64,000 nucleotides of DNA from Bicyclus anynana (GCF_947172395.1 NC_069099.1:15195740-15259739), one strand, 5' to 3'; positions 10,813 to 22,194 are shown, counted from the stretch's first letter. A program made the numbers and translations. The notes: generated by a model not told the origin, from the sequence alone.

Positions 10813-11705
10813 GTCATTACATGACATCCAAATGCAAAACATCTTCCTAAAATAGAATATCTAAGTACATCCGACTAAGCCAAAGACCAATAAAATGAAT
10901 AGCATACTGACATACATAGTTACAACGTGTCTTCCCTTTACCTAAAAGTAAACAATTGCTATATATTTTCATGAACGAGGTAAACGAGAAACAACTGGAC
11001 AAGTGCGAGATGGACTCGCTCACTGAGGGTTCTGTATGTAGGATCATTATAAATAGCTCAGGAATCGAATTACGCTGTTTACGAATTATATTTTTTGCTG
11101 AGCTTTTCCCGAAATTTAGCTTCAAACAACCTTTATTACCTTACCCTTTTTTTAATTACAATTGTATAATTTCCAGTTTTTCTAATCATTGTGGTGTATA
11201 AATATGTTACTTGTCAAATTGTGAATGTGAGTTTTGTACGCCCCTTCAGAGACGACATTTACGGTTTTTACTGAAACAACAACCGTAAGTAACCGTAGCC
11301 TTTTTTTATGTATCATTAAAAGTTTTATTTTCTCACAACTTCAGAGATCCGTAGACGGTTAGTCTACGGTTGAAATTTCAACTTAATACCTCAACGTATT
11401 CCCAACATAAAAGGTCTTAACAAACGGACAATAAAGGGATTGTATGGATTCACTTTTTTCCTTTTAGGGTACGGACCCCTAAAAAACAAAGAAATCTCCA
11501 ATTGAACACGTGACGACGACTTACCAGGCGTCCAGACTTGACGAGGGTACGAAATAAAGAGCTTAAACGGACGTACAAGTACATTTTGTGTTGTATTACA
11601 TCCTTTTTACAAATATTGTAAACTTAGTTCACGTGGAATTTGGTTTATTTTTAGAAAAACAGACAGCTGTACAATTTACTTAATATTAAACTTATCTAGA
11701 TTTTG
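10813..11705. other. Unassigned stretch
   Basis: No gene was recognised. The small overlapping open frames here (up to 92 codons) show no known domain. Confidence 0.4.
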
Positions 11706-11711
11706 ACATTA

Positions 11712-12209
11712 GGCCCCCTACCCTACCCCTACCCTACCCCTACCCTACCCCTACCCTACCCCTACCCTACCCCTACCCTACCCCTACCCTACCCCTACCC
11801 TACCCTACCCTACCCTACCCCTACCCTACCCCTACCCTACCCCTACCCTATCCCTACCCTACCCCTACCCTACCCCTACCCTACCCCTACCCTACCCCTA
11901 CCCTACCCCTACCCTACCCCTACCCTATCCCTACCCTACCCTACCCTACCCTACCCCTACCCTACCCTACCCTACCCCTACCCTACCCCTACCCTACCCC
12001 TACCCTACCCCTACCCTACCCCTACCCTACCCCTACCCTACCCCTACCCTACCCCTACCCCTACCCCTACCCTACCCCTACCCTACCCCTAACTACCCCT
12101 ACCCTTACCCTACCCCTACCCTACCCCTACACTACCTCTACCCTACTCCTACCCTACCCTACCCCAACCCTACCCCTACCCTACCCTACCCCTACCCTAC
12201 CCCTACCCC
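11712..12209. repeat. CCCTACCCCTA minisatellite (~500 bp)
   Basis: Almost pure head-to-tail copies of an 11-base unit CCCTACCCCTA fill the block. Stretches of plain CCCTA, occasional TATCCC variants and a more degenerate right end (12085-12180) also occur. The minus strand is a continuous series of GGG/GGGG runs spaced by TA, which is strong potential for G-quadruplexes. The 129-codon open frame across it only reflects the absence of stops and is not a gene. The insect telomere repeat is TTAGG, so this is not a canonical telomere. Confidence 0.95.
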
Positions 12210-12299
12210 GTTTTCTAATTATTATTAATATGAACTTTATACAATAACAATAAAGCTCAAATTGACTACGTTTTAGTTACAAATCATTTGTATGTATAG

Positions 12300-12592
12300 T
12301 TTTTAATTAACAAATAAAATATAAGGGTTGATCGTAGAGGGGTGAAAATTTAGGGTTGTATGTATTTTTGTATGTTGTGTCATAAAAAAATAAAAACAAA
12401 AACTTTTGCCTAAAAAATAAAAAAAAAAATTTAGGGGTGGACTACCCTTAACATTTAGGGGTTTGAAAAATATATGTTGGCCGATTCTCAGACCTACTAA
12501 ATATGCACAAAAAATTTCATCAAAATCAGTCGAGCCGTTTCGGAGGAGTTCAATGTCGAACACCGCGACACGAGAATTTTATATATTAGATA
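12300..12592 (+). repeat. Interspersed repeat ending in CGAGAATTTTATATATTAGA
   Basis: It contains TAGGGGTGGACTACCC and TTTCATCAAAATCAGTCGAG, then GGAGGAGTTCAATG, and ends GACACGAGAATTTTATATAT. This layout is common at the 3' ends of lepidopteran repeats. The class is not determined. Confidence 0.5.
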
Positions 12593-12662
12593 ATTACAAA
12601 GGTACTTATAAGTAGATATAGTTATTTACTGGCCTCGTACGCTACCGTTTAAGGTAAGGCAT

Positions 12663-12903
12663 CATTCGCACGAGAGTTAAAAAAGCGTTGCGTTAAAAAC
12701 CCAGCGTTAGCTCTTTTATAACGTTCTTAATTTAATTCATGGTTTATTTCCAACGTCCAAAATTGAAAATACAACACTGCTCGATAAAAAAGCGTCGTGT
12801 TTTAAAAACGCTGTCGTGTGAACATAATTATACTTGGGAATGCGTTAATTTTTTGTATAAGAACACTTTGTTAACGTCCGTTAAAAAAACTCTCGTGCGA
12901 ATG
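12663..12903. mobile_element. MITE with 16 bp terminal inverted repeats
   Basis: The left end CATTCGCACGAGAGTT is exactly repeated in reverse complement at the right end (AACTCTCGTGCGAATG). Internal AAAAAGCGTTGCGTT and AACGTCCGTTAAAAA blocks extend the symmetry. It is 241 bases long and has no coding capacity, so it needs a transposase from elsewhere. The target duplication is unclear. Confidence 0.8.
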
Positions 12904-14265
12904 AGGGTTCAGGCTTAAAGGCAATAAAATTAATTTATTTTATCAGGAATTATTAAAACATAAATATATCAACATAAATAAATAAATAAATAAATAAATA
13001 TCTGTGCTACGATTATAAATTGAGCCATTTGATTTCTAAATGTTTTTTTTAATAACTTAGTATAATACATTTTATGCATATTTGGCTTAACAACATCGCT
13101 GTCTTTTTCAAATACTGTCAGAATCATCACATCATCACATCAAATATTCAGTATTGGCTTTCTAAATTATTTCACGTCCTAAACTATTTAGTTAAAATTT
13201 ATCCCATATACACCGTTTCAAGGCATACTAGAATGCATGTCACAATTAAAACAGGATTAGGCTAAATATGACAGTTCCGAAAAACATTAAATTAATTTCT
13301 AACTTTTAAAACTTCAGTGGATAAATCTCAAGTTAAATTAACGCGAAAATTAAGTACAGACACTTATTACGAAAAAACGGATGTAACTGTGCCTACTAAA
13401 TTATCAGTAACGATTTGATCGTCTGCTAATGACTTTAAGTTGAATTTAATAAATATTTTAATGAAATACTCAAGTAAGCTAAACACAAAGTCCAATTCAG
13501 CAGGTAAGTAAATAATGTAGAATTATTATATTAATCCAAGCTGATTAATGAACCTAGGACCGATCGTAAAGCAACGATCAATAACTGGAGGGAGGCTTTA
13601 TCTCTATAATAGAGGCCCATCTCGGAAGATTGACCACTATTACAGAGATGTGGGACACTGTAATAATTATCCCCAAATTGTCCTCGATTCGCTTGCTCTT
13701 GAAATCTAAAATGTATGATCATTTTGAATACTAATCGATCGGAATACCTACCAAGCACAGTGCCGTATTCTATACACTGAAAATCCGTCAATGGGCCCTG
13801 GTCAATTTTCTTTTTCAAACATTTAATAAAATAAATATTTTAACTTTAGCTTTTGTACTGTTCAGGTGGTTAAAGATTATTTTACGCACTATTTATATTA
13901 AGCATGAGCAAACTCACACACACAAATATTTAAAAAAAATTATTGCTTTTTGTTCAGTTGGTTCAACACACCAAATTCGGTAATTATAAAAGCCCTACTG
14001 ATACAAGTATTTATACACTGCGCATATTTACGCTCATGTTTAGAAAGTTTCAGACAGACACTGACCAGTGTTCTAAAATGTCAAATATCTTATCGTGATT
14101 AGTGGCTTAGTTTTGTTTGGTGTAATTTATACTAAACTGCGATTTCTAAACTTACGAGTATATTAGATTAAGAACCTATATTTATATTCTCACGTTTATT
14201 TATTTGTCCATTTTTTAGTTTTTTTTTAACATTGTTTAATTAATAAAAAACAATTCAACCCTCCC
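12904..14265. other. Unassigned AT-rich stretch
   Basis: An AAAT microsatellite lies at about 12974-13001. The rest shows no gene, tRNA-like head or terminal repeat that I recognise. A 95-codon frame on the minus strand (13531-13818) has no known domain. Confidence 0.45.
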
Positions 14266-14269
14266 ACTG

Positions 14270-14435
14270 CGGGACATTTGAGTGCATAAGCAACAGATGA
14301 TCAGGGCTCCAGAGTGAAGAACCTCCTCACAATACGCGCCGTCTCAAGAATAACGGCCTTCTATTTCCAACCCTTGATCCAACAGATCAGCGAAAGCTTC
14401 TTAAGGTGTTGTTCGAAGCTTTTCGCTATTGACTG
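14270..14435 (-). pseudogene. LINE reverse-transcriptase ORF, C-terminal remnant
   Basis: Read on the minus strand, the conceptual protein has blocks such as SFEQHLKKLSLICWIKGWK, then KAVILETARIVRRFF. This resembles the extreme C-terminus of non-LTR retrotransposon polyproteins, which commonly end with a KAVLL-TARIVRR-like block. Two in-frame stops interrupt it. No catalytic RT motif is in this remnant. Family assignment is from memory and tentative. Confidence 0.45.
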
Positions 14436-14721
14436 AAACCTACATTATTATTAAGTATATAAAAAACTTTTACTTTCGAAAAGGGCCCTAAATAGTGCCC
14501 AAGGGCCATAAAGACGTCCCTGTTCAAGTCACACATCAATAGCGGGAACGTCTGGAATGAAGAGCAATTCGCAATCACAGTACGTATCGGGAATGTGGGA
14601 CAGATTGAACGGAGAAATGTCAAGGACTTGCGAAAATGTAAAATATTGCCACTATTTCATTGAAGCCCAAGCTATCAGATGGAAAATACTTATGTCGCAT
14701 ATTTTTCAAAGAAGAACAAGA

Positions 14722-14970
14722 GCCGTGGTAGCCCAGTGGATGTGACCTCTGCCTCCGATTCCGGATGGTGTGGGTCTGAATTGAAATTTTCAGTTGTGTA
14801 CATTTTAAGAAATTAAATATCACGTGTTTCAATCGGTGAAGGAAAACATCGTGAGGAAACCTGCATACTAGATAATTTTCTTATTTCTCTGCGTATGTGA
14901 AGTCTGCCAAACCGCATTGGGCCAGCGTGGTGGACCTGGCCTTATCGAGCCGAATAGAGGTTGATCACGG
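14722..14970 (+). mobile_element. SINE-A, tail-truncated
   Basis: The head GAGCCGTGGTAGCCCAGTGG is intact up to the B-box region, where about 25 bases are lost (GGGTCTGAATTGAAA). The body runs to CCGCATTGGGCCAGCGTGG and the tail is reduced to CGAGCCGAATAGAGGTTGAT. Confidence 0.8.
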
Positions 14971-15019
14971 ACGAAAAAAGAACAATGTTTAGAGAAGTTC
15001 CGTTTTCCCTAAATGAAAA

Positions 15020-15175
15020 ACGGAATATAGCCTATAGCCTTCCTAGCTAAATGGGCTGTCTAACAAGAAAGAATTTTTCAAATCGGATCAGTGGTTCTTG
15101 AGATTAGCGCGTTCAATCAAACGAACAAACATCAAACAAACAAACTCTTCAGCTTTATAATATTAGTATAAAAGT
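15020..15175 (-). mobile_element. Helitron-like element
   Basis: The reverse-strand copy contains GAAAGAATTTTTCAAATCGG, GAGATTAGCGCGTTCAATCA and the terminal CAGCTTTATAATATTAGTAT. The GC-rich 3' end is missing. Confidence 0.65.
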
Positions 15176-15177
15176 CA

Positions 15178-15430
15178 AAAAGTCAAAATTCATTGATTTC
15201 AATTAGGCTTAGTTTACAAGCACTTTTGAAAGGTCAAGATTGTCATAATTAAATTTAATCTAATGGTGGTAATAATAGTCGAAAACGTAAAACTAAAGTT
15301 ACGAGGGTTCCAAACGCGCCTTGGTCCGAGAAGAGCCCACAACAAACTCAGCCAAGGTTTTTTTTTGTTTACCACCATTTTACAAACTTATTTAAAACTA
15401 TGCACACAGTCGTATATTAGAGTTTAACAC
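15178..15430 (+). repeat. Interspersed repeat I, copy 1
   Basis: It contains CAATTAGGCTTAGTTTACAA, GTTACGAGGGTTCCAAACGC and CCCACAACAAACTCAGCC. The same blocks in the same order recur at 24030-24310. Fragments occur at 46640-46700 (reverse) and 51388-51435. Probably the 3' part of a LINE or of a related SINE. Confidence 0.65.
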
Positions 15431-17100
15431 CAAGCTTTTTATATCATTATTATAATCATTAACACTATAATAAGCCTTTTCCAAAAGATATAGATTTAAG
15501 AAGATATAGATTTAAGTATGTAAATGTTAATTATCCCTAAGAAATAAAATAAGAAATAGTAGTGTTGAGATTTTGATATCCATGAATAGTCTTTGATTGC
15601 GCAACGAAAATGTATTAACTTATATCGAAATTTACATGCAACTTTTGCAGGAAAAGGCTGTATAGAAGCTGTACAAAAGTTATATAAAAGAGACGTTTGA
15701 AGCGCTGAAGCGGCTGCTCTAGTGACGTGTTCAATAGGTATCTCAATTTACTTCGTGCGCTCGGCTGAGATCGCGTGGTAGTATGCCGTTACATTCTAAG
15801 GCGTGGGATACATTGATGGTGGAGTAGCGGAATTTATTCCTAAATGCCTTTGATCATTTTGTCGAATCTCTTGCACTATCTCTCACAGCTAAAAACCGTG
15901 GTGTTTGGAGGTGTTTATGAAAATCTTTTGTCCAGCAGTAGACGTCTATCGGCTGATACAAGTGATGAGGATGATGATCTATTCTCATATCACACATCAC
16001 ACTTTGAATACGAATTGAAAAAAATACTACATAGGTGGTTTAATAAAGCTTGCTTAAAAATATTTTTGCCTGTACGTTATTTTTTTTACTATTGAATTAC
16101 AGTTAAATCTCCAGGTTCTTTTGTTTTTAGAAATCAAGCAAACTTTTCGCACGACATGATAATTTAATTCCTGCAAAATATTACTTTGTCATAGGCGACG
16201 ACTCTGAACTCAACAGCAGAGGAAGTGATTTTTTGATTTCGTCGCTATTGGTCGATAATTATGTCTTCCTCTCGGTACAAAATATGTCGTTGACGTATCC
16301 TATACCTACAAATGGATATCTGGTTGTTTTGTCAACCTATGTAATGACCAAGTTCCACGATAACAAATCTTAATTTAAACCGTGAACCGATTCCATGAGC
16401 TGAGCTCTTTTGATTATAATCTAAAAACTAATAAAAAGTTTCAATAGGTAATATAAGAATACTCAAGTAAAAACAGACTGTTTGTAGTTATTCTATTCTA
16501 CCAATTAAGAACGCTGAATTTGTAAAGAATTCAGTTGTTCAGTATCCGCTATCGGGTGCTATGTGTCCTAGCCCTTATTTTACTAGATCTTCAAAGAGTT
16601 ATGGCTAACTTTTGAAGCGACTTTTGCGTTGACGTAGGTTTATTGCGAATGGCTTTTTGAACGTTCATTTCTTACGACGTCATATGCAATACAAAATCAA
16701 ATGCTATTCACAAAAAATAAACATTTATAAATAGAAAACTTGAAACTTTATAAGTAGACATAGTATAAGTGAACATCTCTATTGAAATCTCCATTTAAGG
16801 AGTGAAACATAACTACGTTTAGGATCTTGTGATTTACGTGAGTCTCCTATTAATCTCTATTTCTCTTTATCTTACACGATACTATAGACAAATTTGAAAG
16901 CGATACTTTCGAGTTATAGTTAGTGATAACTTATCTGTGTAAAAGTTTGTAAATTATTCTTTGTTTTACTTCTAAAGCGAGATTAATTTTCATTTTAAAA
17001 CGTAGAACAGCTGGCCTATTCACTATTTTGATATTCATTATCAACCTATTAAAATAACATCTATATAAAACAACAAATCAATTAACAAAATGTAATTAAT
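15431..17100. other. Unassigned stretch with an RTE scrap
   Basis: Around 15930-15985 there is a GTAGACGTCTATCGGCTGAT plus GATGAGGATGAT scrap of the RTE 3' end. Otherwise no gene or element was recognised across this AT-rich stretch. Confidence 0.4.
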
Positions 17101-17104
17101 GGAA

Positions 17105-17260
17105 TTCAGTTTATCACTAATCCCGCGGGAATCATGGATTTTTCCGTTATGAAAAGTAACCTTTGTGATAATCTAGAGTAAAATCGATTTCTTTTCCAAA
17201 TTTCAGCCAAATCGCTTCAGAAGCCTAACACTTTTTTGCCTTTATATTTTAATATTCGTG
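17105..17260 (-). mobile_element. Helitron-like fragment (long form)
   Basis: It contains CACTAATCCCGCGGGAATCA, TAAAATCGATTTCTTTTCCA and TTTCAGCCAAATCGCTTCAG, the internal blocks of the long Helitron-like form. Both ends are lost. Confidence 0.55.
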
Positions 17261-17587
17261 TGATTACTAGAACTATTGTAAACTTCTAGAATCCAGACTA
17301 TGGACACTATTTAAAAATATCTATTCAATTAAAATGCAAGGCTATAGTAGGCACATTGCTTGGAAACCCACAGACTATAAAACGAAGTCAACCGTTGCGT
17401 ATCACTCGGAAATAGAGCCTTCAAACTTACCACAGTACTTTTTTAGTTCCCATTGTAAAGTTCGTACTTGGTAAATACTGGATGGAACTGTTCGAACTTT
17501 GGTTGTTCAAGCATTTTGTTCCATTCCGAATGCATTGCTTAGTAACCCCGCAGCAAAAAGGGCGTTATTTATAGATATTTATTATGC

Positions 17588-17905
17588 ACTAGCGGACGCC
17601 CGCGACGTCGTCGGCGTGGAAATCAATGTAAACTTTCAAGCCCTATTTCACCACTTTAGGGGTTGAATTAAAAAAAAATAATAATTTAATTATATTTCGT
17701 ATTTTTTCATGATTTATGAACAAATTTTTAAAACTGTAACTCTAATAATGAAGGACTTTCCATGCAAACTTTCAAGCCCTTTTCTCATTTTATTTTCGCA
17801 ATAAAAAGTATCCTATAACCTTTTTTGTATTATGGTCTTAAACCGTATCAAGACAAAAAATCGAAAAAAAATATTTTTAGCTTCAGTATCGATTATATAT
17901 AATGC
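17588..17905 (-). repeat. Helitron-like 3' end followed by another repeat
   Basis: It starts ACTAGCGGACGCCCGCGACG. This is followed by two similar blocks CTTTCAAGCCCTATTTCACC and CTTTCAAGCCCTTTTCTCAT about 150 bases apart. The combination suggests a Helitron-like element or a LINE 3' region with an internal duplication. Confidence 0.45.
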
Positions 17906-18177
17906 CCCCCGACAATAATTTTAAAAATATCTTCAATGTACAGAATTCTTAATAAATGAATTTTATGCCACGCTAACGTTTATTGATACTAATGGTATAA
18001 GTAAAATCTCAAATTGCGAATAGATGTATAGAATTCGACCAGATTTATTATAAGTATATAATAGAGTCCTTGAACTGTAATAAAATGGTTTAATTTTATT
18101 TTTATTTAGATTAGATAAACCAATCTGAAGATATGAAGTTACACAATCTTTGGGAGTCTGGTGAAAAAGCTAACCTC

Positions 18178-18335
18178 ATCATCATCATAATTATCAGCCG
18201 ATGGACTTTCACTGCAGGATATAGGCCTTTTGTAGGGATTTCTTCTTCAATACATCACGATCCTAAGCCGCCTGCGTCCAGCGAATCCCTGCGACTCACT
18301 TGTCGTCAGTTCACCTGTGTGCCTAGTGGGAGTTT
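18178..18335 (-). mobile_element. RTE-type LINE 3' end, diverged
   Basis: The reverse strand starts with an ATC/ATT tail, then GCCGATGGACTTTCACTGCA. The CAGCGAATCCCTGCGACTCA and GTGCCTAGTGGGAG blocks follow. These match the end of the RTE reading frame seen at 39991-40205. Confidence 0.6.
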
Positions 18336-18346
18336 TCAATATTCTC

Positions 18347-18478
18347 ATACTGTTACTATCGCGTTGACGTAAACGCGGATTTATTTGGAATTGAAACAGT
18401 TGTGCAGTAGTGCCACTAGATGGCGCTGTTTTAATTCCTTAGAAATTCGTATTTACGTTAACGCGATAGTAACAGTAT
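18347..18478. mobile_element. 132 bp MITE carrying a CTCF-consensus match
   Basis: The two ends are inverted repeats of about 36 bases beginning ATACTGTTACTATCGCGTT, with a few mismatches. The unpaired centre holds CCACTAGATGGCGC (18413-18426), which fits the vertebrate CTCF core CCASYAGRKGGCRS at every position and contains the GGCGC seen in Drosophila CTCF sites. It has no coding capacity. A TA target is plausible (CA-TACTG...CAGTA-TC). Binding is inference. Confidence 0.75.
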
Positions 18479-18484
18479 CAAATT

Positions 18485-19190
18485 GCCACTATTCCCTCTG
18501 GTCGATGCTAACTTGTCACCAATTAAAAAAAGAACTACCTCGATGGTAAACAACCGCATAGAAGCTATTCGCTTACCCATAATTTGTCTGCGGTATACTC
18601 TGAACATTTGCCGTGTTTCAAATTACACGATGAATTAATCAGCGCTTTAAGCGATTTATTTAACAGGCCAGCATTTGCATAGCCGGACGTGTAAAGAATG
18701 ACATTGTGAGAGAGTTAGGCTGCACGTCTACAGGTTATGAAATAAATAATAATTAATAGAAAAATACTTATTTATATAAAGGACTTACATAGTTCTGTAA
18801 CGCGGCAAACTCAATATTTTTGGTCGCGTCAATATGATATATCCCTCAGTACCTACTTACCTATCCCTGCCGAATGATTCCGAACACACGCAAGACGCGG
18901 GACGCGAGAGGGGTCCGATCGTAAAATCGAAGTAGAGTTCAATTGAGTGCGCCTGCGACCGCTCTAAACGCTACCCGCGCATTCGTGAGGCTCAATGCTC
19001 CGAACGTATATTACAATGTACCTACTTATGTTAATGTACGAATGTTAAGTGCCATTAGTAAATCGTCTATGTCCCATCAAAAGTTGTTTAATTTACAATA
19101 ACAATCTCGTAAGGGTGAGTGCTCGTAGAAGACCCCCTTACAGTTCTGTATTTTTTTTTCGAAGAAATTAAGCAGAACCGTCTTCATATT
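18485..19190. other. Unassigned stretch with a local GC-rich patch
   Basis: Bases 18870-19010 are clearly more GC-rich than their surroundings (ACGCGGGACGCGAGAGGGGT and CGCCTGCGACCGCTCTAAAC). No tRNA-like head, TATA box at useful spacing or coding frame was recognised there. An ACATTTGCCG ... ATGACATTGTGAGAGAGTTA pair at 18604-18720 is repeated in shorter form at 19447-19505. Confidence 0.4.
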
Positions 19191-19195
19191 ACAAA

Positions 19196-19415
19196 TTAGC
19201 GGACGAATGCGACATCGTCCGCGTGGAATTTAGTTTTTCACAAATCCCTCGGGGACCATGGACTTCTCCGAGATAAAAAGTAGCCTTTGTGTTTCAGAGT
19301 AAAATATATTTCTTTTTAAAATTTCAGCTAATTCGGTTCAGTAGTCGAGGCGTGAAAGAGTAACAAACATTCAAACATCTATACAAACTTTCGCGTTCAT
19401 AATATTGGTTGGATG
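19196..19415 (-). mobile_element. Helitron-like element (long form)
   Basis: The reverse-strand copy begins TTAGCGGACGAATGCGACAT and contains CACAAATCCCTCGGGGACCA. It ends TTCGCGTTCATAATATTGGT. No reading frame is present. Confidence 0.6.
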
Positions 19416-20055
19416 TACTTTTATACGAATTCTTGTAGATTATAAACATTTGCCGTACTTAAATGATGCCATGATGATGATGAATGTCATTGTAAGAGAG
19501 TTACTAGTACTACAATTTTTTGGAATAAATTATGGAATAGACACATAGTTACGCAGTTTCATTATATTTTTATTTTAGAGGAAAAATTCCTCTTCTTCAT
19601 ATATGCAAAAGGCAAAAAATAAGTAATTAGTATGTTATTAGTTTTTTACGAAACTCAAATGATTATTTTGGTTATAAAGAAAGGCTTTCCGGCGTCCTAG
19701 AGAGCTTGTCGAGAAGTCTGAACTATGCTTAAAATTAATTAGAAAACGAGCGCTTGTGACAGCTAGACCTACCTCATTTTTATATGAAGGCTAAAAGTGT
19801 GTCAGTCTATTTAAGTACGCTAGCCAATTATTATAAAATCATTAACGTAAAGAGTATTTCATTCAATATTTTTCTCAGTTAAAATAAAAGCAATTATGTT
19901 ACCAGTCATTTCGTTTTGCGGAAAACTTTAAGGGTTGCTACGAATCTAATGATCTCACGACAAGAGAGATGATAGCTTATGACATCCTGTAGAAAATATA
20001 AAAAAAATACTTTAAAATCTGCAGTCCTTAAATCTGCTACTTTCCAAATCTACCA
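19416..20055. other. AT-rich spacer
   Basis: No gene or element was recognised apart from a short ATG/ATGATG run near 19468. Confidence 0.4.
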
Positions 20056-20061
20056 CATTTT

Positions 20062-20365
20062 CCGGCTTCCGTAGCGCAGTGGTATGCGCGGTGGATTTAC
20101 AAGACGGAGGTCCTGGGTTCGATTCGCGGCTAGGCCGATAGAGGTTTTCTTAATTGGCCTATGCCAGACTGGGAGGTTTTAGCCGTGGCTAGTTACCATT
20201 TTACCGGAAAATACTAAGCGATTTAGCGTTCCGGTACGATGTCGTGTAGAAACCGATAAGGGTGTGAATTTTCATCCTACTTCTAACAAGTTAGCCCGCT
20301 TCCACCTTAGATTGCATCTTCACTTACCATCCGGTGAGATTGTAGTCAAGGGCTACAAAAAAAAC
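20062..20365 (+). mobile_element. SINE-B (tRNA-derived), near full length
   Basis: SINE-B is about 320 bases. Its head has TGGCGCAGTGGTATGCGCGG (A-box region) and a B-box GGTTCGATCCC. The body has GGTACGATGTCGTGTAGAA and the tail is AAGGGCTAACTTGTAAAGAA plus an A-rich end. In this copy the head reads GTAGCGCAGTGGTATGCGCG and GGTTCGATTCG, and the tail is AAGGGCTACAAAAAAAACAG. It is head-to-tail oriented on the plus strand. Confidence 0.85.
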
Positions 20366-20369
20366 AGTA

Positions 20370-21125
20370 CATAACCAGCTACTAAAATAGGCCTTTTTAA
20401 ATGAGGTAAGTCTAGCCATGACAGACTCTTAGTCCATTATAAAGTCTTTCAACGCTGAAAATGTAAGCAGGCCGTAATTAAATACCGGGGAAATAATAAA
20501 ATGGCGTATTGAATTTTTTCTAATCTACGTTTTATTACAAAAAAGATTTACAACCAAGGCTGTGTTGGTTTTTTCCTTCAAGTTAATTAAGTAACATGTT
20601 TCATATCTTTTGATTATAAAATAATAAAAACAATACCTCCGTAAATTGATTTATTTTATAACAACAAACTAAAGGTTCTGTATAATATAAAAATCGCTTT
20701 ATACAGAATGGAGAATGTTACTAGGTATGAAACAATAATAGAAACTTTATTACATTAATGCTTTTATAATATATACAAATACAATAGTTTTTATAGCCAT
20801 TAATTAGTTCGTCAGTACCAGAGTAAAGATGTTAGTAGGTAAGACAGAAGTACGAAATTGCCTGAACGGGCCGTGCAAGTATCTTATGATGACGCCGCGC
20901 GTTTACTTTTAAATTCTATTAGAACGAGAATTTAAAAAAAAATCTATAAAAAAATCTATAAAAAATTCTAAAAAAATAAAAAAAAAACTATAATATTAAC
21001 GATTTTTTTTAAATATTCTCGTTAATTACTTTAAGAAAATTAAAAAATACTAATTAATTTTCAACGCAGAATACAGAAAGCTAACTAACGTTTAAAAATA
21101 GTGAACATTCTACATATTATTTTTC
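20370..21125. other. AT-rich stretch with A-rich low complexity
   Basis: Bases 20930-21010 are a slipped A-rich repeat of AAAAAAATCTATA units. No gene was recognised in the rest. Confidence 0.45.
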
Positions 21126-21132
21126 ACTTACT

Positions 21133-21310
21133 TACGACCCGATAGTCGAATGGTTAACCTATGTGACTTCGGATCACGAGGTCCTGGGTTCGAGTCCACT
21201 TTTGTTCTAACCAAGTTTTTTTTTTGAACTAATTTAACCTGGAGTTAGAAGTGGTTGTGTGTTTCACACGTGTCTCGCAGAGCAGAGCAGGCGTACATTC
21301 ACTGTTATTG
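21133..21310 (+). mobile_element. SINE-G (tRNA-derived)
   Basis: The head CGATAGTCGAATGGTTAACC and the B-box GGTTCGAGTCC form a tRNA-like half. This is followed by a T-run and a body with TAATTTAACCTGGAGTTAGA. A related reverse copy lies at 56840-56925, where AACCACTGAACC and GTCGAACCC occupy the same places. Confidence 0.6.
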
Positions 21311-21312
21311 TG

Positions 21313-21420
21313 AGACTAGCGGATACTTGCACTTTCGCATTCGTGAAATTCAGTTTTTCACTAATCCCGCGGGAACCATGTATTTTCCGGCAAAGTAGCC
21401 TGTACCATGTATTTTGTTGA
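21313..21420 (-). mobile_element. Helitron-like fragment
   Basis: ACTAGCGGATACTTGCACTT, CAGTTTTTCACTAATCCCGC and AACCATGTATTTTCCGGC are the first third of the reverse-oriented long form. Confidence 0.5.
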
Positions 21421-21512
21421 TCTATGACCTCCTTTACTTACCTCGTTACAATCGGTATAGCCGTCTTAGAGATTATCCCAGGCAAAAAGACAAAAATTTA
21501 GAACATATTCGC

Positions 21513-21820
21513 TCGCTATCAACCCATATTCGGCTCACTGCTGAGCTCGAGTCTCCTCTCAGAATGAGAGAGGTTAGGCCAACAGTCCACCACGCTGGCC
21601 CATTGCGGATAGGCAGACTTCACACACGCAGAGATTTAAGAAAATTTTCTAGTATGCAGGTTTTTTCACGATGTTTTCCTTCACCGTTTGAGACACGTGA
21701 TATTTAATTTCTTAAAATGCACACTGAAAAGTTGGAGGTGCATGCCCCGGACCGGATTCGAACCCACATCCTCTAGAATCGGCGGCAGAGGTCATATCTA
21801 CTGAGCTATCACGTCTCTTT
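21513..21820 (-). mobile_element. SINE-A, near full length
   Basis: Reverse complement of the full SINE-A layout. It runs from AACCCATATTCGGCTCACTG through CACCGTTTGAGACACGTGAT to the B-box GGATTCGAACCCACATCC and GCTATCACG. Confidence 0.85.
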
Positions 21821-21844
21821 AGAATAAATTGAATAACTGTAATC

Positions 21845-22035
21845 TATACTATAAAGCTTAAGAGTTTGTTTGGTGGGTTGAACGCGCTAATCTCAGGAAC
21901 CACTGTTCCAATTTGAAAAATTCTATCAGTGTTAGAAGGCCCATTTATCGAAAAAGGCTACAGGTTTTATATATTTCCCGTATTTCTTCGGGAACGGGAA
22001 CCACGCGGGTGAAACCGCGCGGCATCAGCTAGTCA
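21845..22035 (+). mobile_element. Helitron-like element, near full length
   Basis: It starts TATACTATAAAGCTTAAGAG and ends GCGGCATCAGCTAGT. It carries the AATTCTATCAGTGTTAGAAG and CGGGAACGGGAACCACGCGG blocks. An inverted copy lies 160 bases downstream. Confidence 0.7.
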
Positions 22036-22194
22036 CTTGATAAAACGTAGTTATTTGGAAATTACAGACATTACACTTCAATTTTATTTATAGGCATATT
22101 ATAATAGTGTCATAATTTGACATTATCTTCGTAACCCGCCTGCCCGAATTGAAGCAGGGTGGTGGGTCTAAGCTCCCTTCTATATATATATAGA

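Noticed and set aside
11703..12092. 129-codon YPTPTLPLP-type protein
   Set aside because: It is the translation of the CCCTACCCCTA minisatellite; there is no start context or flanking coding sequence.
11712..12209. Interstitial telomere array
   Set aside because: The unit CCCTA/CCCCTA lacks the TTAGG pattern of insect telomeres. It is treated as a minisatellite.
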